The notes beneath the pieces were generated by a model. The model worked only from the letters and a program-made list of their open reading frames with translations. It did no database searches and was not told the origin of the DNA. From Calothrix sp. NIES-4105 (GTDB lineage: Bacteria; Cyanobacteriota; Cyanobacteriia; Cyanobacteriales; Nostocaceae): a stretch of DNA of 64,000 nt. This document shows positions 28,023 to 36,501 of this stretch, piece by piece. The stretch spans positions 558,001 through 622,000 of the forward strand of contig NZ_AP018290.1 of the NCBI RefSeq assembly GCF_002368415.1, in the 5' to 3' direction. Position 1 is the first letter of the stretch, and each line of letters begins with the position of its first letter. The position numbers and the translations under genes were made by a program.

Positions 28023-28379
28023 TTATTTCTCTAATACTTGTTTAATGCGTCTTTCGAGTAGGTCTAGGTCTAAGTTACCTTCGTCACGACTAATTCTTCT
28101 AACTGTTGAGTTTACATTGTTTAAATCAACGAGTAAATCTTGAAGAATTTCTTGCTGTTGCCGTGCTTGAGTAACTTCGCGCGGTTCTTGCACTAAGTCT
28201 CGCACGATTGTATCTTCTGCTCTTGATGCAATTATAGGGTCATCGTCACCTTCTAGGTACACAAATGTCCGGCGCCCTGGTCCTCTGTCTTCTTCGATGG
28301 GTACAACTGCTGTTACTTGGTCGGAACGCACATATTTACCAAATCCTAGATGGACTAATACTGAAGATTGGATTTTCAT
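28023..28379 (-). CDS. RemA/RemB-like (DUF370-type) small regulator, tentative
   Basis: A 118-residue protein. The N-terminal half SVLVHLGFGKYVRSDQVTAV resembles the start of RemA/RemB proteins (DUF370; IGFGN motif), and a later RRTFVYLEGDDDPIIASRAE lines up with the RemA segment that ends in an Ala/Glu-rich helix. RemA is a ring-forming DNA-binding regulator of biofilm genes in Bacillus. The C-terminal 45 residues are a charged helix not found in RemA. The assignment rests on motif resemblance only. It is a single gene convergent with sodA. Confidence 0.5.
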   Translation of the reverse strand: MKIQSSVLVHLGFGKYVRSDQVTAVVPIEEDRGPGRRTFVYLEGDDDPIIASRAEDTIVRDLVQEPREVTQARQQQEILQDLLVDLNNVNSTVRRISRDEGNLDLDLLERRIKQVLEK

Positions 28380-28585
28380 ATATACAAAGTTCTTTATGTC
28401 TTATAATTCTATTTTAATGTCTTATATAAAAGTCGTGGTGTATTATTGATGCGGGTTTTACCCATTTTTATGTGGTGCTTACCTATCGCAATTTTTGAGA
28501 ATTTTTACTAGAAATCAATGTATAAGAAATTACTTCAATTTGGATTGTGAATGTTCAATGTAGGTTGTTATGGGTAGAAAATATA

Positions 28586-28650
28586 TTTCACCACAGAGAC
28601 ACAGAGAACGCAGAGTTTTATCATCAAAATACTAAAATTTTTGACTTACT
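28586..28650. repeat. Dispersed intergenic repeat (CACCACAGAGACAC type)
   Basis: ATTTCACCACAGAGACAC, then GCAGAGTTTTATCATC and a TTTTTGACTTAC tail: a second copy of the block at 10000-10115. It abuts the CTCCTGAGCGGG word that flanks CTAG element d. The stretch 28380-28585 upstream of it shows nothing recognisable. Confidence 0.55.
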
Positions 28651-28660
28651 CCTGAGCGGG

Positions 28661-28779
28661 CTAGTGGTTCATGTCATAAGTTTTAGTAGGTGTACTTCTT
28701 AATAATTCTTCCTTTGTGTCCTTTGTGCCTTTGTGGTTCTTTTTTCCAACACCCCAAAATTAATGACATAGACCACTAG
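28661..28779. repeat. CTAG-flanked MITE-like element, copy d
   Basis: 119 bp with CTAG at both ends and terminal inverted repeats (CTAGTGGTTCATGTCATAAG and its partner ending CATAGACCACTAG). Interior and length match copy c at 9832-9950. Its right CTAG is shared with copy e, giving a head-to-tail joint like that of copies b and c. Confidence 0.75.
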
Positions 28780-28951
28780 TAGTCCATGTCATTAATTTTG
28801 GTGGGTTGCGTCTTGCCGTAAGAATGATGTTTTTTTACCACAGAGACGCAGAGAACACAGAAATAAGAAAAATTAACCACAAAGACACAAAGGACACAAA
28901 GGAAGAAATAAGAGGAGAGAACACACCAAAACTTATGACATGAACCACTAG
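28776..28951. repeat. CTAG-flanked MITE-like element, copy e
   Basis: 176 bp bounded by CTAG, starting GTAGTCCATGTCATTAATTT and ending CAAAACTTATGACATGAACC then ACTAG. The interior carries ACCACAGAGACGCAGAG and ACACAAAGGACACAAAGG, the reverse of interior words in copies c and d. It ends 5 bp before the stop of the diheme cytochrome gene. Confidence 0.75.
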
Positions 28952-28955
28952 GTTG

Positions 28956-30995
28956 TTATGGGTTGTCGTCTAATGAGAGTAGGTATTCAATAAGGTTAGT
29001 TTGGTCTTGGATGGTATAACCTGCTTGTTTATCTACCCAGTAGTTGTGTCCGCTACCGTCTGCGTTTGATAAGGTTAAGGTAGGTGCTGAAGAGTTTGCT
29101 GCAACTACTCGTCTTCTCAGGTTACGGTCGATAAGTGCGCGTAAGCTGGCGCCTGCGTCTGGTACTATTTGTTTTAATACTGTTCCTGATAGTCCTAGTT
29201 GGTCAGGGTTAACTATTTGGTAATCGTTTTCGTTTATTTGTAGTGCGTCTTTACCTACTGCTACTCCTCCATCGTGTAAGTATGGCGCCGTTACGTGTAA
29301 ACCAATTAAACTAGGTACTTTATAACCTCCAGCATTACCAATTGCATAGGCGAGTTTGTAGTCTTCGTCAGATATAGTATCTGTGGGGACATTAAGTACT
29401 ACTAAATTTTGTGGCAATGGAGTTGTTGTATCAGGAGAATAAGTTTGAGGTTTGGTGAATACCTTTGGAAATTTGGCTAGTGCTAGCGCGCGTGATGGTT
29501 GTGATTTAATTTCTTGTTCTGGAATAATATGGTTGTTGGTAAAGTAGCGTCCACTATGACATGTCACACAACCTGCGTCTGAAAATATTTTAGCTCCTTG
29601 CTGTATTGATTCTATGTTATTTGATGTATAAGCTGGTGGCGCCAGTGAGTTTTGATATGCTGACATACCGTTAAGTTGCGCTGCTACTGGCATTCCAGGA
29701 GAGTTTGCTATTAACCCATCAAGCACAAATCTTGAACCTTTAGGAAAAGTCGGCATTTTGATAACTTCGTTTATTGCTGGTGTACCGGGTGTAGGGTCTA
29801 TTTTATTTAGAAATTCCGAAGGTTTGGCACCGGGTGGTAATCTAAATTTGGTATTGGTTGAGTTTTGAAGCAGAATTCCTAAATATGTTTCTTTATCAAT
29901 GCCTAATAAATCTTGACTTGAGTCTGCACCTGTTGTTAAGTCAGAATTTGTGGCATGAACGTTACTATTGAGTGTTGTTAGTCCTTTAAACCAACCAATT
30001 TGTGAAAAACCACTCCATCCATATGGATGGGCGCCTAATGTATACGATGATGGATTTTGCGAAGGGTTGTTTTTATTATCGCCTGTTGAATCAAAATTAC
30101 CAGGCGCCCAACTTAGTAACTGTTCGTCAACTGCGCTTTCTAATGCTTCTATATCTGGTAAACGCGCGGTTTTTCCTGTAGCATCAATATAAGTAGTTTC
30201 ACTTTCATCAATTTGTAGCGGATTTACACCTGTTTGTCTAAACCATGATGCTGAATTACTCGCTAGCGCTAATATTGTACCTGTGTCTAAATCATTATTT
30301 GGGGCGCCTTCGATAATTTTGCCTTCGTCATTAACTTTGGCATGACACGACGCACAAGTAATACCTACACGAACTTTACCATTGTTGATACTAGCAACGA
30401 CTCCTAAAGGAAACAGTGAACCCGCAGGTACATCAAGTCCAGTATTAATAATATCTCCTTTTTTAAAATCGCGATTGCCAACCCGCATGTCTCTGTCCAT
30501 TTCAACTTGCAAATTGGTTGTATGCTTTCCTTTTAATGATAATATCGCTTTCGTTAAGTTACCAATATTCAAAGGTCCATTCAATATTCCTGTTACATCA
30601 GTTAAAAAGACTTCATTTCCAAAAGTTTCTTTATAGAATGAATTACGTCCTAGTTCAATTAAACTTTTGTTAATTTCAACAGCACCGTTATTCGCGGATA
30701 AAAATTCTTTCCCTGCATTTGTTTTTAATAAATTAGTAGCTTCATCTTTAGTAACTACTTGTCCTAACACATCATATGAACCTATTTCCTGTGCTGTTGG
30801 TTGAATAGATGGTGTTAAAGTTTTCTGCAAACTTGGTGTATTTGGCAGTTTAATATCAATTTGATAACCCCAAAATACAATAAAAGAGATTAAAAATACC
30901 AAAATTGCAGTTCGACGAAATATAGCACTATTTAACCAGCTAGTGTTAGATATTACAGACTCGTTACTTTGTTGAGGTTTAGGAGAAGACAACAT
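28956..30995 (-). CDS. Diheme c-type cytochrome (RoxA/peroxidase-like)
   Basis: A 679-residue protein with an N-terminal TM anchor (AILVFLISFIVFWGY) and two haem c sites: CASCH near residue 217 and CVTCH near residue 470 followed by SGRYFTNN. Other visible blocks are FGNEVFLTDVTGILNGPLN, LDVPAGSLFPLG, EGAPNNDLDTG and KVPSLIGLHVTAPYLHDGG, the last resembling diheme peroxidase and RoxA-type oxygenases. Two haems and a total length near 680 also match rubber oxygenase RoxA, but the substrate cannot be inferred. It probably works in the periplasm with haem maturation by a Ccs system. No partner genes are adjacent. Confidence 0.75.
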   Translation of the reverse strand: MLSSPKPQQSNESVISNTSWLNSAIFRRTAILVFLISFIVFWGYQIDIKLPNTPSLQKTLTPSIQPTAQEIGSYDVLGQVVTKDEATNLLKTNAGKEFLSANNGAVEINKSLIELGRNSFYKETFGNEVFLTDVTGILNGPLNIGNLTKAILSLKGKHTTNLQVEMDRDMRVGNRDFKKGDIINTGLDVPAGSLFPLGVVASINNGKVRVGITCASCHAKVNDEGKIIEGAPNNDLDTGTILALASNSASWFRQTGVNPLQIDESETTYIDATGKTARLPDIEALESAVDEQLLSWAPGNFDSTGDNKNNPSQNPSSYTLGAHPYGWSGFSQIGWFKGLTTLNSNVHATNSDLTTGADSSQDLLGIDKETYLGILLQNSTNTKFRLPPGAKPSEFLNKIDPTPGTPAINEVIKMPTFPKGSRFVLDGLIANSPGMPVAAQLNGMSAYQNSLAPPAYTSNNIESIQQGAKIFSDAGCVTCHSGRYFTNNHIIPEQEIKSQPSRALALAKFPKVFTKPQTYSPDTTTPLPQNLVVLNVPTDTISDEDYKLAYAIGNAGGYKVPSLIGLHVTAPYLHDGGVAVGKDALQINENDYQIVNPDQLGLSGTVLKQIVPDAGASLRALIDRNLRRRVVAANSSAPTLTLSNADGSGHNYWVDKQAGYTIQDQTNLIEYLLSLDDNP

Positions 30996-31248
30996 ATTTA
31001 TCCCGCTTATTTGGCTTTGGTAAGGTTTGTGAAAGCAGCTAAATTGTTCATTTTATTGAAGTTTGTAATGGCTTTCACGCACCCTACTTTAAGAAATATT
31101 GTATTTTTATTTCACTGCAACAAGGTAGAATCTAAAGTCATAGCATATAATAATATATACATATCTGTAGATAGATGCGTCTCTCTAAGATTATTTTAAG
31201 TTTTATTTGGATCAAATGGCAAAACTCTACTACCGAAGAAGTTAAGGT

Positions 31249-31965
31249 TTACTTACAGAATTCATCAGTATATTTTTTGAGTAACTCAGTATATTCTTTA
31301 GAAGGATTATTTATTTCATACAGTGATTGTAATACATCTGACCATAAATTAGTCGGCTCAGTATTTTGGTGTTTGATTTTATAGTTGGAGAAATAATTTG
31401 CTTTTTGAAGCGCGACTTCTTCAGAAGACGCTTTTGCAGCTTTTAACTGTTCTTCTAAAACTTGTAACTCAGATTGAATTTGATTACGCTCTGTAGATGG
31501 CATAATTTGAATGGTTTGCCAATCTGTTATTTTCTCTAGTTTATTTTCTGCGTTGACTAGGCGCCATTGATATAATTTACCAGCTTCGAGAGATGTGTTT
31601 GTGTTGTATGAGATTTTTTGGGCTGCAAGAGCAACAGGTTGTTCCCAAACTATATCTTGGTTGCCTTCGTATTCGCGTACAACTAATTTAGCTTGTTGAT
31701 CTGCTCCTGAATATTTCCATAAAAATAGTGGACGGTCGTGCCAAACTATGTATGTGCTATACGGTGGTGATATCGAACAAATTGAACCGCGCGATGTTTG
31801 GGGTTTGCGGGGTGGACGACGAGGCCAAAGTGAAACTAATTTATTTGCTCTTGTTTGGGCAAAAGCTTGAGATGATATCAAAGGAGTAATTTCCATCGTA
31901 ATATTGATGATTACAAGTGGCAATATAATTAAGTTTAGTAAGTTGCGATAATTTTTATTAAACAT
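31249..31965 (-). CDS. DUF928-like secreted protein, second copy
   Basis: A 238-residue protein with a signal peptide (LIILPLVIINITMEI and a probable AFA site). The body has the DUF928 features: WPRRPPRKPQTSRGSIC, one Cys, HDRPLFLWKYSG, LEAGKLYQWRLV and a C-terminal helical region. Similarity to the 18737-19495 gene is in pattern more than in sequence. It is followed upstream by a decayed CHAT-type gene, repeating the DUF928-CHAT gene order of the intact cluster at 18.7-22.1 kb. Confidence 0.65.
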   Translation of the reverse strand: MFNKNYRNLLNLIILPLVIINITMEITPLISSQAFAQTRANKLVSLWPRRPPRKPQTSRGSICSISPPYSTYIVWHDRPLFLWKYSGADQQAKLVVREYEGNQDIVWEQPVALAAQKISYNTNTSLEAGKLYQWRLVNAENKLEKITDWQTIQIMPSTERNQIQSELQVLEEQLKAAKASSEEVALQKANYFSNYKIKHQNTEPTNLWSDVLQSLYEINNPSKEYTELLKKYTDEFCK

Positions 31966-32113
31966 GAGATTTTCTACTCGCTGAAAATGTATAAGCCAAA
32001 AATATAGACGATGGCAACAACCAAGATACTAAGATACTAACTGATATATATAGCTGTAATACTATAATTCCGTATATTAGCACTAAAATAGTGCAATAAG
32101 GTAGTATTTTTGC

Positions 32114-32720
32114 TCACTGAGATTTAGATAGTTTAAATTCAATACTTAAAGCTGCAATTTTACTAACAATAATCGCGCTTCCAAGCATTAGAATATCAGG
32201 AATCGCAAAAACTATATGCTGTTTGATCAGATAATGAGTCGCGTATGATAAAGATTGACCTCCTGTTAATGATGACTCTTTCACCCAATAATTCATTGCG
32301 CTAGGTAAGGTTGCCACCCTACGAACTCAACATCAGCAATTTTTAACAGTGATTTTAAAGCATGACGTTCCTTTTTAAAATCAAGTCCAGTTTCATCGCC
32401 CAAAATTGCTAAAATACGAAGGCGCCTGTTAACTTGCTTTTCAACAACTCCATTACCAATATTGAGAGGCGCCCGAATTATATAAACTGTTTACTTATCA
32501 GCAATTTCAGTTCCTAATTCCCAAGCTTCCCAAGGAAAACGCTCTAATTCAGTACTACCACAAGTCAGAAATATTTGTACATTCTTTGCATCTTGACCCG
32601 AAGAAGTAATCGCCGCAATCGGTATAATTAAGCACTACGTAAAAAAAATTTAATGTTCGATGTTAAAACTCCTCCATCAACCTTACGTCCCCGCATTTGT
32701 GCCGACTGGTAAAAATTGAG
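32114..32720 (-). pseudogene. Decayed CHAT-type protein gene
   Basis: Read on the minus strand, the segment gives MRGRKVDGGVLTSN, a frame change near 32620, then ITSSGQDAKNVQIFLTCGST, LERFPWEAWELGTEIADK, an in-frame TAA near 32490, and RLRILAILGDETGLDF with KIADVEFVGWQP before another frame change. FPWEAWELG and ILAILGD are typical of the cyanobacterial CHAT proteins that also carry CHASE2. The catalytic His and Cys region is missing. A last 67-residue open piece (32114-32317) has one TM helix and may be the C-terminal remnant. Multiple stops and shifts make this a pseudogene. Confidence 0.7.
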
Positions 32721-32769
32721 ATAAATGTGGCGCCTGTTAAATTTATTCTAATAGTGCAAGCGTTCTAAA

Positions 32770-32800
32770 ACATTTGTGCGCCATTGGCGCACAAAATATT
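32770..32800 (-). terminator. Hairpin terminator after the EamA transporter
   Basis: Stem TGTGCGCC/GGCGCACA with loop ATT at 32775-32793, flanked by A/T runs, 39 bp beyond the stop of the transporter gene. The stem is identical to that at 13806-13824, so this hairpin is itself a repeated element. Confidence 0.65.
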
Positions 32801-32831
32801 AATTTTGGAATATCTTTTTAATTTAAACACT

Positions 32832-33845
32832 CTAATTAATGGTGCGTGAAAGATGGGAAGAGTTATGTGTGACTTGGCTAGAGACTGCTAAATATAGACC
32901 GATGAGCAATATTCCAAAACTGACCCAGTTCAGAAAACTCAAACTTTCCCAAAATATTAGCCAAGCAAAAATGCTGCTAATAACTGGCTCTAGTAAATGA
33001 ACTAGGGAAACGACGACAGAAGAAAACTTGTTAAGGCTATATGTCAAAAGTCCTTGACCAACGATTTGACAAACCAATGCTAGACTTATTACCCAAATCC
33101 ATCCATCATATGTAGACGGGAAGAGCTGATCTCCACTCAGCAGAACAAAGAGTAACATCACTATAGTAGAAGCTCCACAAACCCATAATTGTATCGTCAC
33201 TGCGCTAAATTTGGTTCGTAGTTGCTCTACAGCCAGTAAATAAACCGCTGCAAAAACCGCACTTAGAATTGCAACCCAACTACCAATTAAATTACTAGTA
33301 GCAGTTGCAAATTCCAGTAACTGAATACCAATTGCACCCGCGAGAGTAATAATCATTCCAGTTAGAAATTGGCGATTAAAACCCCTACCGAATAGTAACC
33401 AGGCGCCCAAACTGGTAAATATTGGCGCACTATTATGTAACGCAGAAGAAATTGCCACACTTGTTTGAGTCAGCGACCAAGCTATACAAACTAAGTTTAA
33501 GGCAAATGAAATTCCACAACCTATGAGTAATAACACATTTTTAGGTGTATAATACTCTAGTTCTACAGGGTCAGCGCCTTTGGGTTGTACAAACATCTTA
33601 AAAAATTGGCATAGTGCAAAGAATATAGTAGCTAGCCAAAAACGATTAAATACAGTGGCATTAGGGCTAAGACCGTTTTCGCTCCATTTAATGAAAATAG
33701 AACCAAACGACAGAGCAACTACGCCAATAAATAATAAAGCTGCGGAAGTAAAAGCAGGTATTTTGCTCAACAGTTGCCCTTGTAGATTTAGTTTATCTTC
33801 GATTTTCAAGTTTTCTCTCCAAGGGAAAACGATTATCGCCTTCAT
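32832..33845 (-). CDS. EamA/DMT-family transporter
   Basis: About 337 residues with ten predicted membrane helices in two EamA halves. The first half includes FGSIFIKWSENGLSPNATVF, the second WLLFGRGFNRQFLTGM and LLEPVISSIFAWLIFWESLS, the latter typical of the EamA C-terminal repeat. These drug/metabolite transporters export small metabolites or amino acids; the substrate is unknown. The start is uncertain: ATG 33845 is used, but a TTG at 33809 has a better GGAGAG site. A terminator hairpin lies downstream at 32775. Confidence 0.85.
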   Translation of the reverse strand: MKAIIVFPWRENLKIEDKLNLQGQLLSKIPAFTSAALLFIGVVALSFGSIFIKWSENGLSPNATVFNRFWLATIFFALCQFFKMFVQPKGADPVELEYYTPKNVLLLIGCGISFALNLVCIAWSLTQTSVAISSALHNSAPIFTSLGAWLLFGRGFNRQFLTGMIITLAGAIGIQLLEFATATSNLIGSWVAILSAVFAAVYLLAVEQLRTKFSAVTIQLWVCGASTIVMLLFVLLSGDQLFPSTYDGWIWVISLALVCQIVGQGLLTYSLNKFSSVVVSLVHLLEPVISSIFAWLIFWESLSFLNWVSFGILLIGLYLAVSSQVTHNSSHLSRTIN

Positions 33846-34078
33846 ATGCAAGTTTGATAAATTTATTTTTTCTACTATAGCAGTGTTATCTAAAATGCCA
33901 ACATTTTCAATAATTTTTACATACGCTAAAATTTTAATTTAAATCCGACATAACATAAAATTTTTGATATCCATATTCAATTACTAATGATATTTTCTGA
34001 TTACTTTGATAATGCAAAAATAAATTAAATATTTTTTCACGGTGCAAATATTTAAGATTTAGAATGAATATAAATAAT

Positions 34079-34125
34079 ATTTATCCTACTCAAAGCAGTT
34101 TAAAACTACTTCAAATAGGATAAAT
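34079..34125 (-). terminator. Imperfect 23-bp inverted repeat after the 34144 gene
   Basis: The arms ATTTATCCTACTCAAAGCAG and CTACTTCAAATAGGATAAAT pair with few mismatches around a short TTTAAA centre. The structure sits 19 bp past the stop of the minus-strand gene and is likely to end its transcript. Confidence 0.55.
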
Positions 34126-34143
34126 ACAATGTTTTTAATTATA

Positions 34144-34410
34144 CTAGTTGTTCGGTTGACAATCTGCCACAGACAGAATACGAGAAAACCAATAAACAAT
34201 TTCTGGGTCAGAAAAAGTTGTAAGCCGCGCGATTTCACAAGCAATTTGATAGATTTCGGCACCTTTAGGGTCATTTGTCAACCCTACATGATTGAGTAAT
34301 GCTGTTTTTAAGTTACCGGGGTACGTAGGCAGTCTTTGCCCCTCTACCCAGCGGATACGACTAAGAACAGGCTTCCAGTCAATCTCACCAACATTTTTAT
34401 GGGTGTTCAT
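34144..34410 (-). CDS. Conserved small hypothetical protein
   Basis: An 88-residue soluble protein from ATG 34410 (a GTG at 34419 is an alternative). It is helical, with KNVGEIDWKPVLSRIRW, a PTYPGNLKTALLNHVG segment and EIYQIACEIARLTTFSDPE. Composition and codon use look like a real gene and the product is followed by a terminator-like inverted repeat. I do not recognise a family or function. Confidence 0.5.
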   Translation of the reverse strand: MNTHKNVGEIDWKPVLSRIRWVEGQRLPTYPGNLKTALLNHVGLTNDPKGAEIYQIACEIARLTTFSDPEIVYWFSRILSVADCQPNN

Positions 34411-34768
34411 AAATGACACTGCTCACTTCGTTTATAGTTCTAATGTATATCCGATTATTAATAAAATCAAATACTCTTAGTTCTCGTTTTGATAAATACA
34501 AGTTATCGTTTCACCCATATACAAGGACAGAAACAGGGAATATGAGTCGGTGTCTTGTAATAAAAACAACAATTTAACAAGCGTCAGCCAGTAGGAACGT
34601 TACGTGTAAATCTTTACTTCAATGTTTGTAATGTAATTTAATTGACTTGTTAAAGTCATTTAGCTTTGTTAAAATAACTTTTATAAAAAATTCTAATCTG
34701 TTGTGTTTTTATTTTTTCCGTAATCATCAAATATTTCTTGTAGATAAAGATAAAATCATAGAAAAGTT
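34411..34768. other. Intergenic region, divergent promoters expected
   Basis: About 360 bp between two divergent small genes. It is AT-rich with no open frame worth calling, no GGCGCC site and no clear inverted repeat. It should hold the promoters of both genes, but I could not pick a -35/-10 pair with confidence. Confidence 0.35.
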
Positions 34769-35008
34769 ATGCCAACTAATATAATTCTTTTAATTGCTGC
34801 ATTAATTGTTGCTCTGATAATTTTTAGAGCTTTACTCAACTTTACAAAAACAGCGATAAGTACAGCTATCACTATTTTTGTAGTTATAGTGGTACTATCT
34901 GTTTTCGGTTTTACTCCCCAAGACTTAATCAAAGAATTTAGTAATTTACCCTTATTTATTGAGCATTTGATAACAGAAGTAAAAAAGTTGTTCGGTTTTA
35001 GCTCTTAA
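34769..35008 (+). CDS. Small membrane protein, unknown function
   Basis: A 79-residue protein with two hydrophobic segments (LLIAALIVALIIFRALL and ITIFVVIVVLSVFGF) and an amphipathic C-terminal helix with LITEVKKLFGF. It probably spans the membrane twice. No family is recognised. It stands alone, followed by a WD40 remnant. Confidence 0.55.
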   Translation: MPTNIILLIAALIVALIIFRALLNFTKTAISTAITIFVVIVVLSVFGFTPQDLIKEFSNLPLFIEHLITEVKKLFGFSS

Positions 35009-35079
35009 AGCGTCTGATTTACTATAGTTCGGATATCGAGCGCGCGGACTTATGAATTATTTTATAGTTTTGAACATGC

Positions 35080-35176
35080 TTCTTTTGTTAATTGTCTAGC
35101 TTTTAGCCCAGATGCAGAAACTCTCGTCAGTGGAGGTAGTGATAAAAAAGTTCAACCTGGGTGTTTATGGAAGTAA
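35080..35176 (+). pseudogene. WD40 repeat remnant
   Basis: The frame reads FVNCLAFSPDAETLVSGGSD, a near-perfect WD40 repeat core, then KKVQPGCLWK and a stop. Nothing before or after continues the propeller. It is a single-repeat relic of a larger WD40 gene. Confidence 0.65.
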
Positions 35177-35279
35177 CTTTACATAGAAATATGGTTAAAT
35201 GATTGAGTAGTAATGTATAAGTGAGCATGAATCCGAATATTAATTTAAAATAAAAGCGTATGTGTACTGCTTGAATACA

Positions 35280-36053
35280 ATGCCTTCTCCTTTTCCTGGC
35301 ATGGATCCATATCTCGAAGCAATGTTGTGGCAAGATGTGCATAATGCATTATCTAGTAAACTTCGTGCGTTTCTTGTACCTCAGCTACGTCCTAAATATA
35401 CTGCACGCTTAGAAGTGTATGTTGTCGAAAATACATCAACTGACGAGATAGGTATTCTCTACCCTGATGTAGAAATATTACAGCTTAAAAAGTATCGCTC
35501 GGAAGTAAAATCGTTACAATTATCAAACGTTGTAACCACTCCGGCGCCTTTAACATTGCCAGTTATTCAACCTGTTACAGTACGTATTCCCGTTATTGAA
35601 ATTCGAGACGTAGCGAGTAATATACTTGTAAGCTGCATAAAAATTCTTTCTCCTGTAAATAAGCGTGAACCTAACCTAACAGAATACCGCAAAAAACGGC
35701 AACGTTTATATAATGCCAATGTTCATTTAATTGAAATAGACTTATTACGCAGAGGAACACGCACGTTTAACCATCCTCGTATTCCAGATGTACCTTATTT
35801 AATTACACTTACGCGCGCAGGTTCTGGAGTAATAGACTTATGGCCTTTAACATTGCAAGACAGATTACCTATAATACCCGTACCTTTAAAAGAACCAGAC
35901 CCTGATGCAGTTTTAGATTTACAAAACGCGCTCAACGAAGTTTACTCAGAAGCAGGGTATGACTTATCAATCGATTATACTCAATCTCTAGCAGGTTTTA
36001 GCCAAGCAGATAAAGAATGGATACAACAAACTATTCAAAAGCAACAAAACTAA
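35280..36053 (+). CDS. DUF4058-family protein
   Basis: A 257-residue protein starting MPSPFPGMDPYLE, the hallmark opening of DUF4058, so the ATG at 35280 is preferred over an upstream in-frame ATG. Further family blocks are WQDVHNALSSKLRAFL, LRPKYTARLEVYV, KREPNLTEYRKKRQRLY and VHLIEIDLLRRG, with DYTQSLAGFSQAD near the end. The YxxKRxxL and EIDLLR pattern resembles a restriction-endonuclease-like core, but the biochemical role is not established. These genes are abundant in filamentous cyanobacteria. No partner is evident. Confidence 0.9.
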   Translation: MPSPFPGMDPYLEAMLWQDVHNALSSKLRAFLVPQLRPKYTARLEVYVVENTSTDEIGILYPDVEILQLKKYRSEVKSLQLSNVVTTPAPLTLPVIQPVTVRIPVIEIRDVASNILVSCIKILSPVNKREPNLTEYRKKRQRLYNANVHLIEIDLLRRGTRTFNHPRIPDVPYLITLTRAGSGVIDLWPLTLQDRLPIIPVPLKEPDPDAVLDLQNALNEVYSEAGYDLSIDYTQSLAGFSQADKEWIQQTIQKQQN

Positions 36054-36099
36054 TAAATAAAAAACTATGGTTAAAACAACTTAAGCGAGCGAATTATCT

Positions 36100-36501
36100 T
36101 TGTATGAAGTAGAAGAAAAATTGAACGTAGTTCAGATAACAACGCTATCTTTTTTCCCAGAATGGCAACTTTACTTACCGGAGTTGAGCGAATATGAGAA
36201 ACAATGTTTAGATAGAAGTCGTGATGATTTTTTATCTTTGATGAAGTATCCTTTGCATGAAGAAGTAGTAAAACTTTCAATCTTGGCGCCATTATTATCG
36301 TTAGCAGGACTTTTACGGTTTCCGTTTTATCCGCAAGCAGAAGCGGATATAAAAATTGCTGTAAAGGTTATGGAAGCTAGACAAGTTGGCTCATTAGTAG
36401 GAGGATTTGCTGGTGGAGTATGGGCGGGTGAGGACACCCGCTCCACAAGAGAAGCAGAAAAATACTACTTATACGAATCTGTCAGTAAGGTCATCAGGTA
36501 A
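36100..36501 (+). pseudogene. Fragment of a restriction-endonuclease-like hypothetical protein
   Basis: The frame has no ATG; a TTG at 36100 lies only five codons after an in-frame stop. The first 85 residues (FFPEWQLYLPELSEYEKQCL, LAPLLSLAGLLRFPFYPQAE) resemble the N-terminus of cyanobacterial proteins annotated as PD-(D/E)XK-type restriction subunits. The rest, with ARQVGSLVGGFAGGVWAGED, looks like unrelated read-through. The catalytic core is missing. The 3' end overlaps the convergent Rpn-type gene by 33 bp. Probably a truncated relic. Confidence 0.5.
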
